Positions 51,061 through 59,536 of a stretch of DNA of 64,000 nt are shown piece by piece. Origin of the DNA: Candidatus Bathyarchaeota archaeon (GTDB taxonomy: Archaea; Thermoproteota; Bathyarchaeia; Bathyarchaeales; Bathycorpusculaceae). The notes below the pieces were generated by a model. It saw only the letters and a list, made by a program, of their open reading frames with translations. It was not told the origin of the DNA and did not search any database. Both the position numbers and the translations under genes were made by a program. The stretch spans positions 62,001-126,000 of the forward strand of contig JAGTQX010000010.1 of assembly GCA_018396675.1 (NCBI GenBank), given 5' to 3'. The number at the start of each line of letters is the position of its first letter. The first letter of the stretch is position 1.

Positions 51061-51783
51061 ATGGAAAAGATGAAAAAGAAACAGGTAAAAAAGAAAAAGC
51101 AAATAACTTTCGAAGATGTCATACGAACTCTTGAATCGCCGTATCCAGACTTTGAAATTAAACCTGGAAAAACCGCGCTCATTCTGATTGACATGCAAAA
51201 ATTCGTTTTAGGTGAACATCTGGTGAAAGGCGCCGTCAAGGCAGGATTAGACGAGAAAACTGTTAGGGAAGTTGTGAAAGACTATGATACGCGGGTTAAG
51301 AAAGTTGTTAAGAACGTTCAAAGATTGTTAAAGGTCTGTAGGAAAAAAGGCTTCGATATAATTCATGTGAAAATGCAGGGTCCAACTGATAATCCGAGGC
51401 ACACGGCGAAGGTTAACAGGAAAATTGGTTTAATTATTCCGCCACAGTTTGAAGACAGCGACTTTATCGACGAGGTAAAACCAATACCAGGCGAACTTGT
51501 GATAACGAAAACGAACGGTGGAGCCTTATCTGGAACAAACTTGGACTTTGTCTTGAGAAACATGGACATAGAAAGTCTAATTATTGTCGGTTTTCTGACA
51601 GACCAATGTGTACTAGCCACGTCAGTGCATGCTGCTGATTTAGGCTATGATGTTCTTCTGCTTGAGGATGGATGCACCACCAGATATAAGGAGTTACATG
51701 ATGCAGTTCTGCTTGCACAAAAGGATGTCTGCGCGAAAGTCAAGACAACCGACGAAGTGATAAAGATAATAGAGCGCATTTAG
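51061..51783 (+). CDS. Isochorismatase-like cysteine hydrolase
   Basis: 240 residues with a basic leader (KKKQVKKKKQ) that is not typical. The fold is clear: ALILIDMQKFVLG with the catalytic Asp near residue 44, KTNGGALSGTNLDFVL with the expected Lys, and FLTDQCVLATSVHAADLGYDV with the nucleophilic Cys near residue 180. Relatives hydrolyse nicotinamide, isochorismate or ureidoacrylate. A TATA-like TTTTTTATAAAC lies about 30 bases before the ATG. Substrate undetermined. Confidence 0.88.
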   Translation: MEKMKKKQVKKKKQITFEDVIRTLESPYPDFEIKPGKTALILIDMQKFVLGEHLVKGAVKAGLDEKTVREVVKDYDTRVKKVVKNVQRLLKVCRKKGFDIIHVKMQGPTDNPRHTAKVNRKIGLIIPPQFEDSDFIDEVKPIPGELVITKTNGGALSGTNLDFVLRNMDIESLIIVGFLTDQCVLATSVHAADLGYDVLLLEDGCTTRYKELHDAVLLAQKDVCAKVKTTDEVIKIIERI

Positions 51784-51947
51784 AAAACTAAACGTTCTTG
51801 TTCAAAATTATTTTTTCTCCACTTTTCTAACCAAAACTAAAATATTTTTGGTTTCGTTTGGAAAAGTGTGAACCTTTATATTACTTGTTGCGCTCCTCTT
51901 ATGCTGGAAACATGCTGTTTTAGTGTTTAAAGGAGAAAGGAGGATAA

Positions 51948-52418
51948 ATGAAAAATTCTGAAAATCGCAAAGTTAAGGTTTTAATCGTGTACGACTCGGT
52001 TTATGGAAACACGGAGAAAATTGCCAATGCCATGGGAAACGCCATTGCTAGCGAAGCTAAAGTGGTTCATGTTGCCAATGCAGATCCTTCCGAACTGAAA
52101 AAATTTGACATGCTAATTGTTGGTTCTCCGACGCATGGAGGCAGACCAACATCACCTGTTCAAGAATTTCTCAATAAAATTTTGATTTCAAACATTGAAG
52201 GTATCAAAGTGGCGGCGTTTGACACTAGGTTAACTACGGGGTTTGTAAAGATTTTCGGTTATGCGGCAGGGAGAATTGCAAAAAACCTAGAAAAGAAAGG
52301 CGCAATTCTTGTTGCGCCAGCGGAGGGTTTTTTCGTTAAAGGCACAACTGGCCCGCTGAAAGATGGAGAGTTGGAGCGGGCGGCTGATTGGACAAACGCA
52401 GTTATGAGCCGAATCTAA
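51948..52418 (+). CDS. Flavodoxin-like protein
   Basis: 156 residues. The FMN phosphate loop is YDSVYGNTEKIANAM near residue 15 (T/S-x-x-GNT); VGSPTHGGRPTSPVQEFL near residue 60 and FDTRLTTGF near residue 95 line the flavin. It carries electrons or acts as a flavodoxin/nitric-oxide-reductase partner; a link to the radical SAM activases in the window is possible. AGGAGG precedes the ATG. Its stop overlaps the convergent HtrA gene by four bases. Confidence 0.9.
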   Translation: MKNSENRKVKVLIVYDSVYGNTEKIANAMGNAIASEAKVVHVANADPSELKKFDMLIVGSPTHGGRPTSPVQEFLNKILISNIEGIKVAAFDTRLTTGFVKIFGYAAGRIAKNLEKKGAILVAPAEGFFVKGTTGPLKDGELERAADWTNAVMSRI

Positions 52419-53566
52419 ACAGGTGGCGGCGGTCTTCGTCCCAAGACAACTGGTAAATCGATTTTGCGCAGCGTTTCTCCGTCTCTTCTAATAACCGTCA
52501 AAATTAGTGTTTCGCCTGGAAGCGTTTTCTCTTCAAGGTAGCTTGACATGTCGTCGCCGTTCCTTATCTTTGTTCCGTTCAAGGCGATTATCACGTCGCC
52601 TTCTTGCAATTGGCCATACGATGGATCGCCTTCAATTACTTTAGTCACCCACCATCCATAAGTAACGTTTAAACCTAACTGTTTGGCGGTTTCATAGCTT
52701 ATGTCTCTTCCTTCTATGCCGAGATACGAGTGCCCCGTGTAATTGCCGTATTCAATTAACGCAAACACTTCACGTTGCAACGTGTTTGATGGAATTGCGA
52801 AGCCGAGTCCCTGCGAGTTTTCAATTATGGCTGTTGTTATGCCGACAACTTCGCCGAGGATGTTCAACAGTGGACCACCGCTGTTTCCAGGGTTTATTGG
52901 CGCGCTTGTCTGGATTATGTTTGCTATGGCGAATCTCCCAGCGTATTCTTCTTCCACTATTGTTCTACCGAGGGCGCTTATGATTCCGGTCGTCATTGAA
53001 CCAACCAGCCCATATGGGTTTCCTATGGCTATTACTGGGTCGCCGACTTGCAGGGTTGATGAGCTAACAACCGTTAAAGGCTTGAACTTTTCTTCTGGGA
53101 CATTTATTGGTTTAAGTATTGCTAGGTCCGCGTATGGGTCTGTTCCAAGCACCGTGGCTTCGTAGCCTTCACCGTCTGGAAATGTTATGCTGATGTTGAC
53201 TGCGTTGTGGACGACATGGTAATTCGTCACAATAACCATCATGCTTCTGTAAGTATAATTGTAAACGAAGCCTGAACCTTGAACCGCTCCGACACTTGTT
53301 TGAACGTATATCAGTACGACTGAGTCCTTCACTTTTGCATAGATTTCCGAAAGAGAACTGCCATTTTGATAAACCGTTATAGAATTATTTATGATTGTCT
53401 GGGAGCCCCACAGTTTTGAGACGAGGCTTTGCAGATTGGAGACTTCATTTTTTAGGCTTGTGTTTTCTTGGATGGCTATGTAACTGCTTATCATGCCTCC
53501 AACAACTAGTCCAGCTATAAACAAAAGCGCAAGGAAACTTGAGGATTTAGTTTGATATTCGCTCAT
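52415..53566 (-). CDS. HtrA/DegP-like serine protease with PDZ domain
   Basis: 383 residues. One N-terminal membrane helix (FLALLFIAGLVVGGMISSYIAI) and a short coiled coil tether it outside the membrane. The trypsin-like domain has His in TNYHVVHNAVN near residue 115, Asp in DPYADLAILK near residue 145 and the nucleophile in NPGNSGGPLLN near residue 224. Residues about 280-375 are a PDZ domain (LGIEGRD, YGQLQEGDVIIALNG). It degrades or guards misfolded exported proteins. The C terminus ends in RRPPPP. Confidence 0.93.
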   Translation of the reverse strand: MSEYQTKSSSFLALLFIAGLVVGGMISSYIAIQENTSLKNEVSNLQSLVSKLWGSQTIINNSITVYQNGSSLSEIYAKVKDSVVLIYVQTSVGAVQGSGFVYNYTYRSMMVIVTNYHVVHNAVNISITFPDGEGYEATVLGTDPYADLAILKPINVPEEKFKPLTVVSSSTLQVGDPVIAIGNPYGLVGSMTTGIISALGRTIVEEEYAGRFAIANIIQTSAPINPGNSGGPLLNILGEVVGITTAIIENSQGLGFAIPSNTLQREVFALIEYGNYTGHSYLGIEGRDISYETAKQLGLNVTYGWWVTKVIEGDPSYGQLQEGDVIIALNGTKIRNGDDMSSYLEEKTLPGETLILTVIRRDGETLRKIDLPVVLGRRPPPPV

Positions 53567-53639
53567 GCTGTCTCACTCTTCTCAAGAGAATCACTCACCG
53601 TTATCTGCTTAATAAGATTCTTGGTTATGAAAAAAGCAC

Positions 53640-54830
53640 TTACTTTTCAAATATTCTTGCACAAGCTACCGCAGCTATGATGCAACATGCAAAAATCGCG
53701 ATTATAAACGGATATGTTGGTGAAATATTGTATAGTATTCCGCCGACGTATGGCGCCAGCACCGAAGCGAACATGCCTATAGTTTGCGGGATAGATATCC
53801 ACCTGGCGCGGATATGCTCTGGGGCTAACGGTCCTATTATGGCGTTCATAAGCGACCAGCCTAGATAAGAGCTTCCGGCAAGTAGAAAAGCTACTGCGAG
53901 AACGTAAAAGTTTCCAGTCAAAAGCATGACCGCCAGCGATAGACTGCACAGAATCATCGAAGTCGCAAGCGCGTATTCTTTTCGCCATTTGTCGCCAATT
54001 TTGCCTAGGAAAACGCCTAATACGGCAGAGCCTAGAAACGCTATTGAGCCTAAAACGCCTATTTCGATGTCTCCGAAGTGATGTGCGTCGGCGAGAAACT
54101 GTGGAACTAATGGACGGAACATCATAAGCGTAAACATCACAATGGCGAAGAAGACTGAAATCATCGCCAGATTTCCTGTCTTCAAAAGTTTAGTTGAGGG
54201 TTCCCGCCTTAATGCTTCTTGTCCGCTGGTCGGAGCATGTTGACTGCTGATGAACACGAGAATAATGCCTGCCAAAGCGTATAAAATTAGGCTTGCGTAG
54301 AACACCGGGCGCATGCCAACTGTGCCAGCCATGTAACCGCCCAAGGCTGGAGAAAAAATGTAACCAAGCGACCAAGACGCGGAAATAACCGTAAAAGTCA
54401 AAGTAAGCTTGTTCTTGTCCGCCGCCGTGACGATGTATGCTGTACCTGTTGGTCCGCCGAGCCAAACTCCCCATAAAATCATGCCAGGAAGCATTTGAAT
54501 CCAGTTTTCAGCGAAAGCAAAAATTAAAGGCGCGGGAACCCATGCAATCCATCCGGCGATCATGATTTTTTTGCGGTCATACTTGTCTGCTAGCGTTCCT
54601 GCTATTAGCAACGTGGATGCTGCTGCTAGGCTTACTAACGCGTACAAGATTCCGATTTCCACTGGGCTAGCTTTAAGCGTCTCCTTCATGTAATATGGAA
54701 GAAGGTAAGCAAAGAGGCCGTCGCCAAAGGCGCCAACCATGTTTGAAGTGAAAATCAGTTTTAAATCTCTATTTAAAACTGCAACGAAGGAGATTGACCG
54801 CGTGAGCTTTTTGTAGGCGGGTGTAGACAA
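53640..54830 (-). CDS. Major facilitator superfamily transporter
   Basis: 396 residues with 12 membrane helices in two halves. The family loop between helices 2 and 3 reads GTLADKYDRKKIMI near residue 80 and in the second half GVFLGKIGDKWRKEYALA near residue 275. Relatives export drugs or metabolites; the substrate cannot be read from sequence. The start is a TTG at 54830, with a later Met possible. It is downstream of purA, same strand, about 120 bases apart. Confidence 0.88.
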   Translation of the reverse strand: MSTPAYKKLTRSISFVAVLNRDLKLIFTSNMVGAFGDGLFAYLLPYYMKETLKASPVEIGILYALVSLAAASTLLIAGTLADKYDRKKIMIAGWIAWVPAPLIFAFAENWIQMLPGMILWGVWLGGPTGTAYIVTAADKNKLTLTFTVISASWSLGYIFSPALGGYMAGTVGMRPVFYASLILYALAGIILVFISSQHAPTSGQEALRREPSTKLLKTGNLAMISVFFAIVMFTLMMFRPLVPQFLADAHHFGDIEIGVLGSIAFLGSAVLGVFLGKIGDKWRKEYALATSMILCSLSLAVMLLTGNFYVLAVAFLLAGSSYLGWSLMNAIIGPLAPEHIRARWISIPQTIGMFASVLAPYVGGILYNISPTYPFIIAIFACCIIAAVACARIFEK

Positions 54831-54951
54831 GCAATAGTCCTCGCTTAACGTGTTCTCTTACCGTATTCGCTGCTCAAATTATTATCCTTAGTGTTTAAAA
54901 GAAAACGAAGTTTATGACAAAATAAAATGGGAAACCGCGCTGGCTGCAGTG

Positions 54952-55950
54952 TTAGGCTCTTCGGTCAATTATGTCTAAAACCTCTTGACCTGTTCCAATC
55001 AAGACAACTGGAACACCGATTTGTTTTTCAATTTCCTTTATGAACTCCTTCGCTTCTGCTGGTAAGTCTTCATATTTTCTTGCGCCTTTGCATTTTGTAT
55101 ATAAAACATCAAGTTTTGTAATTGCCACCTGCGTAGCACCGTTCACCATCACTGCTTTCTTGGCGATTTCAAAGTTGAATGGCGCTGAACGTCTCTCACG
55201 TCCAGTTCCAGCTGCAGTTTCAAACCAGCCGCGTTTTACCGCCTCTTCTTTCGGGATTTCTCCTGGAAGCGGGCCGGCGCCGACGCGTGTCATGAAAGCC
55301 TTAAACACCAATAGCACTTCGTCGATTTTTGTTGGTCCGATGCCTGCTTCTGAACATATCGCCGACGCGCTGGTGTCTCTTCCAGTTACGTATGGATACG
55401 TGCCGTAAAAGAGTGAAAGCATAAAACCTTGTGTCCCTTCTAGAATAACTTTTTTTCCATTGTCTATGGCGCTGTTTGCTTCCTCTGCCACATCGGTTAG
55501 GTAAGGTTGCAGTTCTAGGATGTCCTTTGCAAGTTTTGCTGTTCTGCGGACGCGTTCTTCTATTGCTGGTCCCACACCCCAACCTGTTGTGCCTATGCCC
55601 TTCAAATGTGCACTTGCCTTGTCCTGCGCTGAATGTTTCTCCTCAATTATCGATGCTTGTTGGTCTACGCCTATTCGGCTCTTCACGTTTGCCAATTCCG
55701 TTTCTTCGAGGAATTTTGCAACGTGAACGTTTGCGCCCGCGCCAATTAATAGGCGACATTTATCATGAACAAAGGCTGCGGGAACCATGTGCATGGCGTA
55801 ACGTTTTCCTTCAATCCAAACAGTGTGCGCCGCGTTAACTGAGCCTGTTCTTACACATACGTCTATTTTATCCTTCAAAGCTAAGTAGGAGATTATTTTT
55901 CCTTTACCCTCGTCTCCCCAGAAACCTCCAGCTATAACTGTGCACGGCAT
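54952..55950 (-). CDS. purA: Adenylosuccinate synthetase
   Basis: 332 residues, the short archaeal form. The GTP loop is GGFWGDEGKGKI near residue 8 with the catalytic Asp; VRTGSVNAAHTVWIEGKRYAMHMVPAA covers the IMP site, and GTQGFMLSLFYGTYPYVTGRD near residue 170, ATGRERR-like AAGTGRERRSAPF and TKLDVLY complete it. It condenses IMP and aspartate toward AMP. The gene is monocistronic with clear gaps on both sides. Confidence 0.95.
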   Translation of the reverse strand: MPCTVIAGGFWGDEGKGKIISYLALKDKIDVCVRTGSVNAAHTVWIEGKRYAMHMVPAAFVHDKCRLLIGAGANVHVAKFLEETELANVKSRIGVDQQASIIEEKHSAQDKASAHLKGIGTTGWGVGPAIEERVRRTAKLAKDILELQPYLTDVAEEANSAIDNGKKVILEGTQGFMLSLFYGTYPYVTGRDTSASAICSEAGIGPTKIDEVLLVFKAFMTRVGAGPLPGEIPKEEAVKRGWFETAAGTGRERRSAPFNFEIAKKAVMVNGATQVAITKLDVLYTKCKGARKYEDLPAEAKEFIKEIEKQIGVPVVLIGTGQEVLDIIDRRA

Positions 55951-56039
55951 ACTTTCACCGTTCAGAAAATTTGCTGTAGACTATTTAAGATTGTTTGATG
56001 CCTTCATGTAAAACCTAATGTTGCATTGTAACACATGGT

Positions 56040-56291
56040 TTAGCCGCCTTGTTTGCCGCGCGTTTCAATCATGTTCAAGTCTAGAAGCTTTGCCCAAGCA
56101 ATGCTTCGCAACGGTATTTTAAGCATGTTTCCATTCCCGTAGGGGACGCATTTAACGAACACTTCGCCGTTCAAGTCGTCTTTTTGTATTTCTGCAAGCT
56201 GCACGTTAACTATTACCGAACCGTCTTTCAGGTGAAGGTTAACGTTTTTTCCAAGGAAAAACCTTGCAGTGTTACGCGTAAATCCTTCCAT
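56040..56291 (-). CDS. Sm-like protein, probable RNA-binding
   Basis: 83 residues. The sequence LGKNVNLHLKDGSVIVNVQLAEI followed by VFVKCVPYGNGNMLKIPLRSIAW has the shape of an Sm/LSm fold: a first strand pair with LKDGSVI in place of the Sm1 motif and a second with IPLRSI in place of the usual Sm2 GD(x)IxxI. It may form a ring that binds RNA. It follows a 47-residue zinc protein by six bases in the same direction. I give the assignment moderate confidence because Sm motifs are short. Confidence 0.55.
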   Translation of the reverse strand: MEGFTRNTARFFLGKNVNLHLKDGSVIVNVQLAEIQKDDLNGEVFVKCVPYGNGNMLKIPLRSIAWAKLLDLNMIETRGKQGG

Positions 56292-56297
56292 TAGCGT

Positions 56298-56441
56298 TCA
56301 CCACTCCAAGTCTTTTTCTGCAATCTTGTTCCAGCAACTTTTGCAGATTGGGATTTTGTCGCCCTTGACGACTATGTAGACTGTGATGTTTTCATTCTTG
56401 CACTCTTTATTCCAAGGATTTTTGCACCGTTCCATAAGCAT
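56298..56441 (-). CDS. 47-residue protein with four Cys (probable zinc-binding)
   Basis: A short frame, easily missed: ATG at 56441, TGA at 56298-56300. GAGAGG lies five to ten bases before the start. The peptide begins MLMERCKNPWNKECKN and ends CKSCWNKIAEKDLEW, giving a C-x7-C ... C-x2-C arrangement that could bind zinc. Codon use and composition look like those of real archaeal zinc proteins. Six bases separate it from the Sm-like gene downstream, so the two form an operon and may act together, perhaps on RNA. Confidence 0.65.
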   Translation of the reverse strand: MLMERCKNPWNKECKNENITVYIVVKGDKIPICKSCWNKIAEKDLEW

Positions 56442-56743
56442 GCGCCTCTCAACTGCTGACTTGCAAAAGCCAGTTTTTGTTTAGCACGCTTTTAAGGTAT
56501 GCTGTGAAACAACATTTTTGCACCGTGGAGAGAGATAAGTTAAAATGAAATTCTAGATGTTTTTGACATAAGGTTGAAATTCTTTGTTGTGTTTAGTTTT
56601 AAATGGACGATGAAGAAATCGAGGTACGAGTACACAAAAGTGTGGATGACGCCTTTTCCCGCTTCTGAGTCCAAAAATGAAGGCGTTGGAATTGTCTAGC
56701 TACAAAATCGATGAGGGAACGTAAAAAGGAAGAGGGTGAGTTG
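56442..56743. other. Gene-free stretch upstream of the zinc/Sm-like operon
   Basis: About 300 bases without a convincing gene. It contains GAGAGATAAGTTAAAATGAA at 56530-56549, which recurs with one difference at 22924-22943. A 21-codon frame (MDDEEIEVRVHKSVDD...) begins near 56603 but has no ribosome site and is doubtful. Confidence 0.35.
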
Positions 56744-56965
56744 TTAGGTTTCTGACGAACCTGTGACGTATGCCCATACGCTTACGAGAATCAGTGTTAG
56801 GAAAGCGCCTGCAAGCCCTGAAAGGATGTAGCGTGTTAACGCGCCTAACGACGGCAGTATCGCTATCAGTGCTGGAATAACATATGTTGCTGTGACGTCG
56901 GCCACTATGCCTGCGAAGAATCCGAGGATTGCCACGAAAGCGAAAACCTTTAACCTTTCGCCCAT
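56744..56965 (-). CDS. Two-helix membrane protein, unknown
   Basis: About 73 residues from the ATG at 56965, which has AGGTGG six bases upstream; a GTG at 56974 is an alternative. Two hydrophobic helices: VFAFVAILGFFAGIVADVTATYVI and LSGLAGAFLTLILVSVWAYV, with a Pro-rich loop between (PALIAILPSLG) and a short polar tail. It lies 230 bases before the divergent Cdv operon. No family is recognised. Confidence 0.6.
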   Translation of the reverse strand: MGERLKVFAFVAILGFFAGIVADVTATYVIPALIAILPSLGALTRYILSGLAGAFLTLILVSVWAYVTGSSET

Positions 56966-57193
56966 TTTTTCCACCTAGCCTAGAATTGGATTATAAGCCT
57001 CTTTTTAGTCTAACTTACATATTTTTGTCTATTCTTGAGAAAACAGCAAGCACTTCTTTTCACTATAAAATTAAAGCCCAAAACGGTTTTCAAAAGCCCA
57101 TATATCTCTGCATATATACGCTAATATTTCCAGCATATTAACAATGTATAAGATTCGTTTAGCCCTTTTAGTTCTTTTTCGGAGGAATCAAGC

Positions 57194-57856
57194 TTGTCAG
57201 AAAGATTTAGTAAAAGATGGGATGAGAGACGCGACGAACAACCGTTCACAAACCGCATCAAAGAAGCGGTTAGGCCACCAGGCCCATTGAAGCCACGGCT
57301 TGACATGGCAGTTAGACGCATAGAACTACAGATACAGAAACTTGACCAAGCAAGCGAAAGGTTCAGCCAAAGAGACAAATCAATATTCGCGAGGATAGTG
57401 GACGCTTATACAAAGCATGATATGGCACGTGCAAACGTCTTCGCCAACGAACTTGCCGAAATAAGAAAAATGGAAAGAATGATAATGCAGGCTAGACTCG
57501 CCCTAGAGCAAATAGTCTTAAGATTACGCACAGTATCCGAACTTGGAGACGTAGTCTCAACACTCGGCCCTGCTGTAGGCGTACTCAGAGCGATCAAGAC
57601 CGGAATGGCAAACATATTCCCAGAGGCAGAAAGAGAACTTGGCGAGATAGGCAACCTGCTGAGTGGAATAATAGTTGAAGCGGGACAAAACACGGGCATA
57701 TCACTAAACTTTGACACGGCAAACGAGGACGCACAAAAGATTCTCACAGAAGCAGCCGCTGTTGCTGAACAAAGAATCAAAGACAAACTTCCAGAACTTC
57801 CAGCCGGAATACCAGCAATGCCTTTACCCGAAAAATCCCCGACAGAAACATCATAA
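57194..57856 (+). CDS. cdvB1: ESCRT-III (CdvB/Snf7 family) protein, first copy
   Basis: 220 residues, mostly helical as in Snf7 proteins. Residues about 35-135 form the ESCRT-III core: IQKLDQASERFSQRDKSIFARI, ANVFANELAEIRKMERMIMQA, VLRLRTVSELGDVV. The tail KLPELPAGIPAMPLP resembles the MIM2 peptide that binds the CdvC MIT domain. No C-terminal winged helix is present, so it probably does not bind CdvA directly. The start is a TTG with GGAGG upstream. It is the first gene of the Cdv operon (B-A-B-C). It forms membrane-remodelling filaments in division. Confidence 0.92.
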   Translation: MSERFSKRWDERRDEQPFTNRIKEAVRPPGPLKPRLDMAVRRIELQIQKLDQASERFSQRDKSIFARIVDAYTKHDMARANVFANELAEIRKMERMIMQARLALEQIVLRLRTVSELGDVVSTLGPAVGVLRAIKTGMANIFPEAERELGEIGNLLSGIIVEAGQNTGISLNFDTANEDAQKILTEAAAVAEQRIKDKLPELPAGIPAMPLPEKSPTETS

Positions 57857-57878
57857 CCAACTAAAAGGAGGAAAAACC

Positions 57879-58598
57879 ATGCAAGACCCCAATCTTTTTT
57901 TATCCCTCGGCAAAGAAGTTAAAGACGAATACGGACGCCCAATAGGCGAAGTTGCATCATTCGCCGTTAAACCCAACGGCGGAGTTGACTCAATTTACAT
58001 TAAACAAAGCGACGGACGCTTCGTAAAATACCCTGCCGGAAGCATAAAAGTTGAAGGTTCAGAAGCAATTCTTATCTCAAAAATAAAATCTGAAACCGCA
58101 ACATTTTGCGACCAAATTCCACTAATATGGCGAAAAGACCAAGCCTTAAAAGAGCTTCTGGAAAAAGGAAAAATTTCCCCCGAAGTCTACGAGGATTTAC
58201 ACAACAGTTTTGAGGGAGTCTTAAACCAGCTAAAAACTGAAGCCAAAACAGTTCTGGATAAAATAAGCAGAGAAATTGAAAGATGCACCCAAGAAATTAG
58301 GGAACTGAACTATGCATTGGTTCACTTGGAAGTTGAGCATGAAATAGGCGAGGTAGACGAACAGTCTTATCAAACGGCTTTCTCAACACTGCAAGAGTGC
58401 CTCAAAAGGGCGAATTCTGAAAAAGCAGACCTTGAAAGCATGAGAAGCAAACTCTCAAACATTCTATTAGGCGAAACATCATCCTATAAAGCGGCAACTG
58501 AACAGCACAGTGAGGAATCCACCGTTTCTGCATCTCCAAGTCTTCCAGAGCCCCCAGTCATAGTTTACGTGAAAGAAGCAGGCGAATCCAGCATATAG
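57879..58598 (+). CDS. cdvA: Cell division protein CdvA
   Basis: 239 residues from the ATG at 57879, which has AAAGGAGG upstream; longer upstream frames overlap cdvB1 and are rejected. Residues about 1-70 are a PRC-barrel-like beta domain (GKEVKDEYGRPIGEVASFAV), residues 75-200 a long coiled coil, and the C-terminal tail (SLPEPPVIVYVKEAG) fits the short peptide that binds the winged helix of CdvB. CdvA marks the division site on membrane and recruits ESCRT-III. It lies 22 bases after cdvB1. Confidence 0.93.
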   Translation: MQDPNLFLSLGKEVKDEYGRPIGEVASFAVKPNGGVDSIYIKQSDGRFVKYPAGSIKVEGSEAILISKIKSETATFCDQIPLIWRKDQALKELLEKGKISPEVYEDLHNSFEGVLNQLKTEAKTVLDKISREIERCTQEIRELNYALVHLEVEHEIGEVDEQSYQTAFSTLQECLKRANSEKADLESMRSKLSNILLGETSSYKAATEQHSEESTVSASPSLPEPPVIVYVKEAGESSI

Positions 58599-58634
58599 GC
58601 GGTTTTACGGGCGTAGCGGGCGGAGGGAACCAAA

Positions 58635-59531
58635 ATCAAAAACCCATTTGCACAGTCCCCTCCACCTCTACGAGAAGTAATCTTCAGCTCAATCCAAAAA
58701 CTGCGAGTTCAACAGAACAAAGTTATTCAAGCATCTTTTAGGCTAAAGGAAAGAGACAAAGCCCTTTTCCAAACATGCGTAACCGCTCTGAAAGCAAACA
58801 ACAAAGACAGAGCCGCCGTGTGCGCAAACGAGCTGGCAGAAGTTCGAAAATTGATAAACTTTCTCCAGCAAGTGGAACTCGCCATAGAAAGAGTTATTCT
58901 ACGGCTTGAAACACTAAAAGAATTAAGTGAAATAGTCATAGACCTAAAGCCGGCTTTAAAAACTCTTCAAAACGTTTCCAAACAACTGTTCACTGTCCTG
59001 CCAGAAGTTTCTTCCGAACTTACCGAAATCAACGACGTAATAAGCGAAACAATATTCACAACTAAAATGTCAAGCGAAGAAGTAATGATTCCAGTGGACA
59101 AAGTGACTCCAGCAGGAGAACAAATCCTAGAAGAGGTTTCAACGCTCCTAGAAAAACGCATAGCTGAAAAACTTCCAGAGCCGCCCGCTACGCAGGAAAT
59201 TCCAAAACTGGAGCAAGCACAGACGCACATTAAACAGATGGTTGCCCTAGCCGCCACATGCTCACAAAGTGTAAACAGCGAAACAGTTGACGATGAGGAA
59301 AGTCGCTCCCAAAACCTCATTTCTTTTAGGAAAGCCGAAATTCAAGAAGTCTCTTTCAAAGTTGGAAAACCCTCGCTTGAAGAAACCCTCCTGGAATATG
59401 TGAGAAAAAGCGGGGGTGAAGTAGACTTGATGCGTTGCTCCCACGAGTTAGGCGCATCCTACGAAGAAATCGAAAAAGCCCTACAAACTCTTGGGGCTAA
59501 AGGCAAAATAAAAATTGAAGCTAAAAGGTGA
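58635..59531 (+). CDS. cdvB2: ESCRT-III (CdvB) protein, second copy, with winged helix; apparent AUC start
   Basis: 298 residues if started at ATC 58635, which has GGAGG (58622-58626) at ideal distance. The frame upstream of the first usual start, a GTG at 58818, clearly encodes family sequence (LREVIFSSIQKLRVQQNKV, RLKERDKALFQTCVTAL, matching cdvB1), so GTG would cut the core domain. Between stop codon (TAG at 58614) and 58818 no ATG, GTG or TTG occurs in frame. The core continues with CANELAEVRKLINFLQ. KLPEPPATQEIP is MIM2-like, and residues about 250-298 (LLEYVRKSGGEVDLMRC...) form the winged helix that binds CdvA. Either AUC is used or one base is wrong in an original ATG. Confidence 0.88.
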   Translation: MKNPFAQSPPPLREVIFSSIQKLRVQQNKVIQASFRLKERDKALFQTCVTALKANNKDRAAVCANELAEVRKLINFLQQVELAIERVILRLETLKELSEIVIDLKPALKTLQNVSKQLFTVLPEVSSELTEINDVISETIFTTKMSSEEVMIPVDKVTPAGEQILEEVSTLLEKRIAEKLPEPPATQEIPKLEQAQTHIKQMVALAATCSQSVNSETVDDEESRSQNLISFRKAEIQEVSFKVGKPSLEETLLEYVRKSGGEVDLMRCSHELGASYEEIEKALQTLGAKGKIKIEAKR

Positions 59532-59536
59532 AAACC

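Noticed and set aside
56606-56670. Possible C/D box guide RNA (CGATGAA ... CTGA)
   Set aside because: The boxes are imperfect and the internal D' box is missing; the match is too weak.
57711-57878. Upstream extension of cdvA by 56 codons
   Set aside because: It lies inside cdvB1 in another frame, has biased Gln/Lys content, and the ATG at 57879 has a perfect ribosome site.
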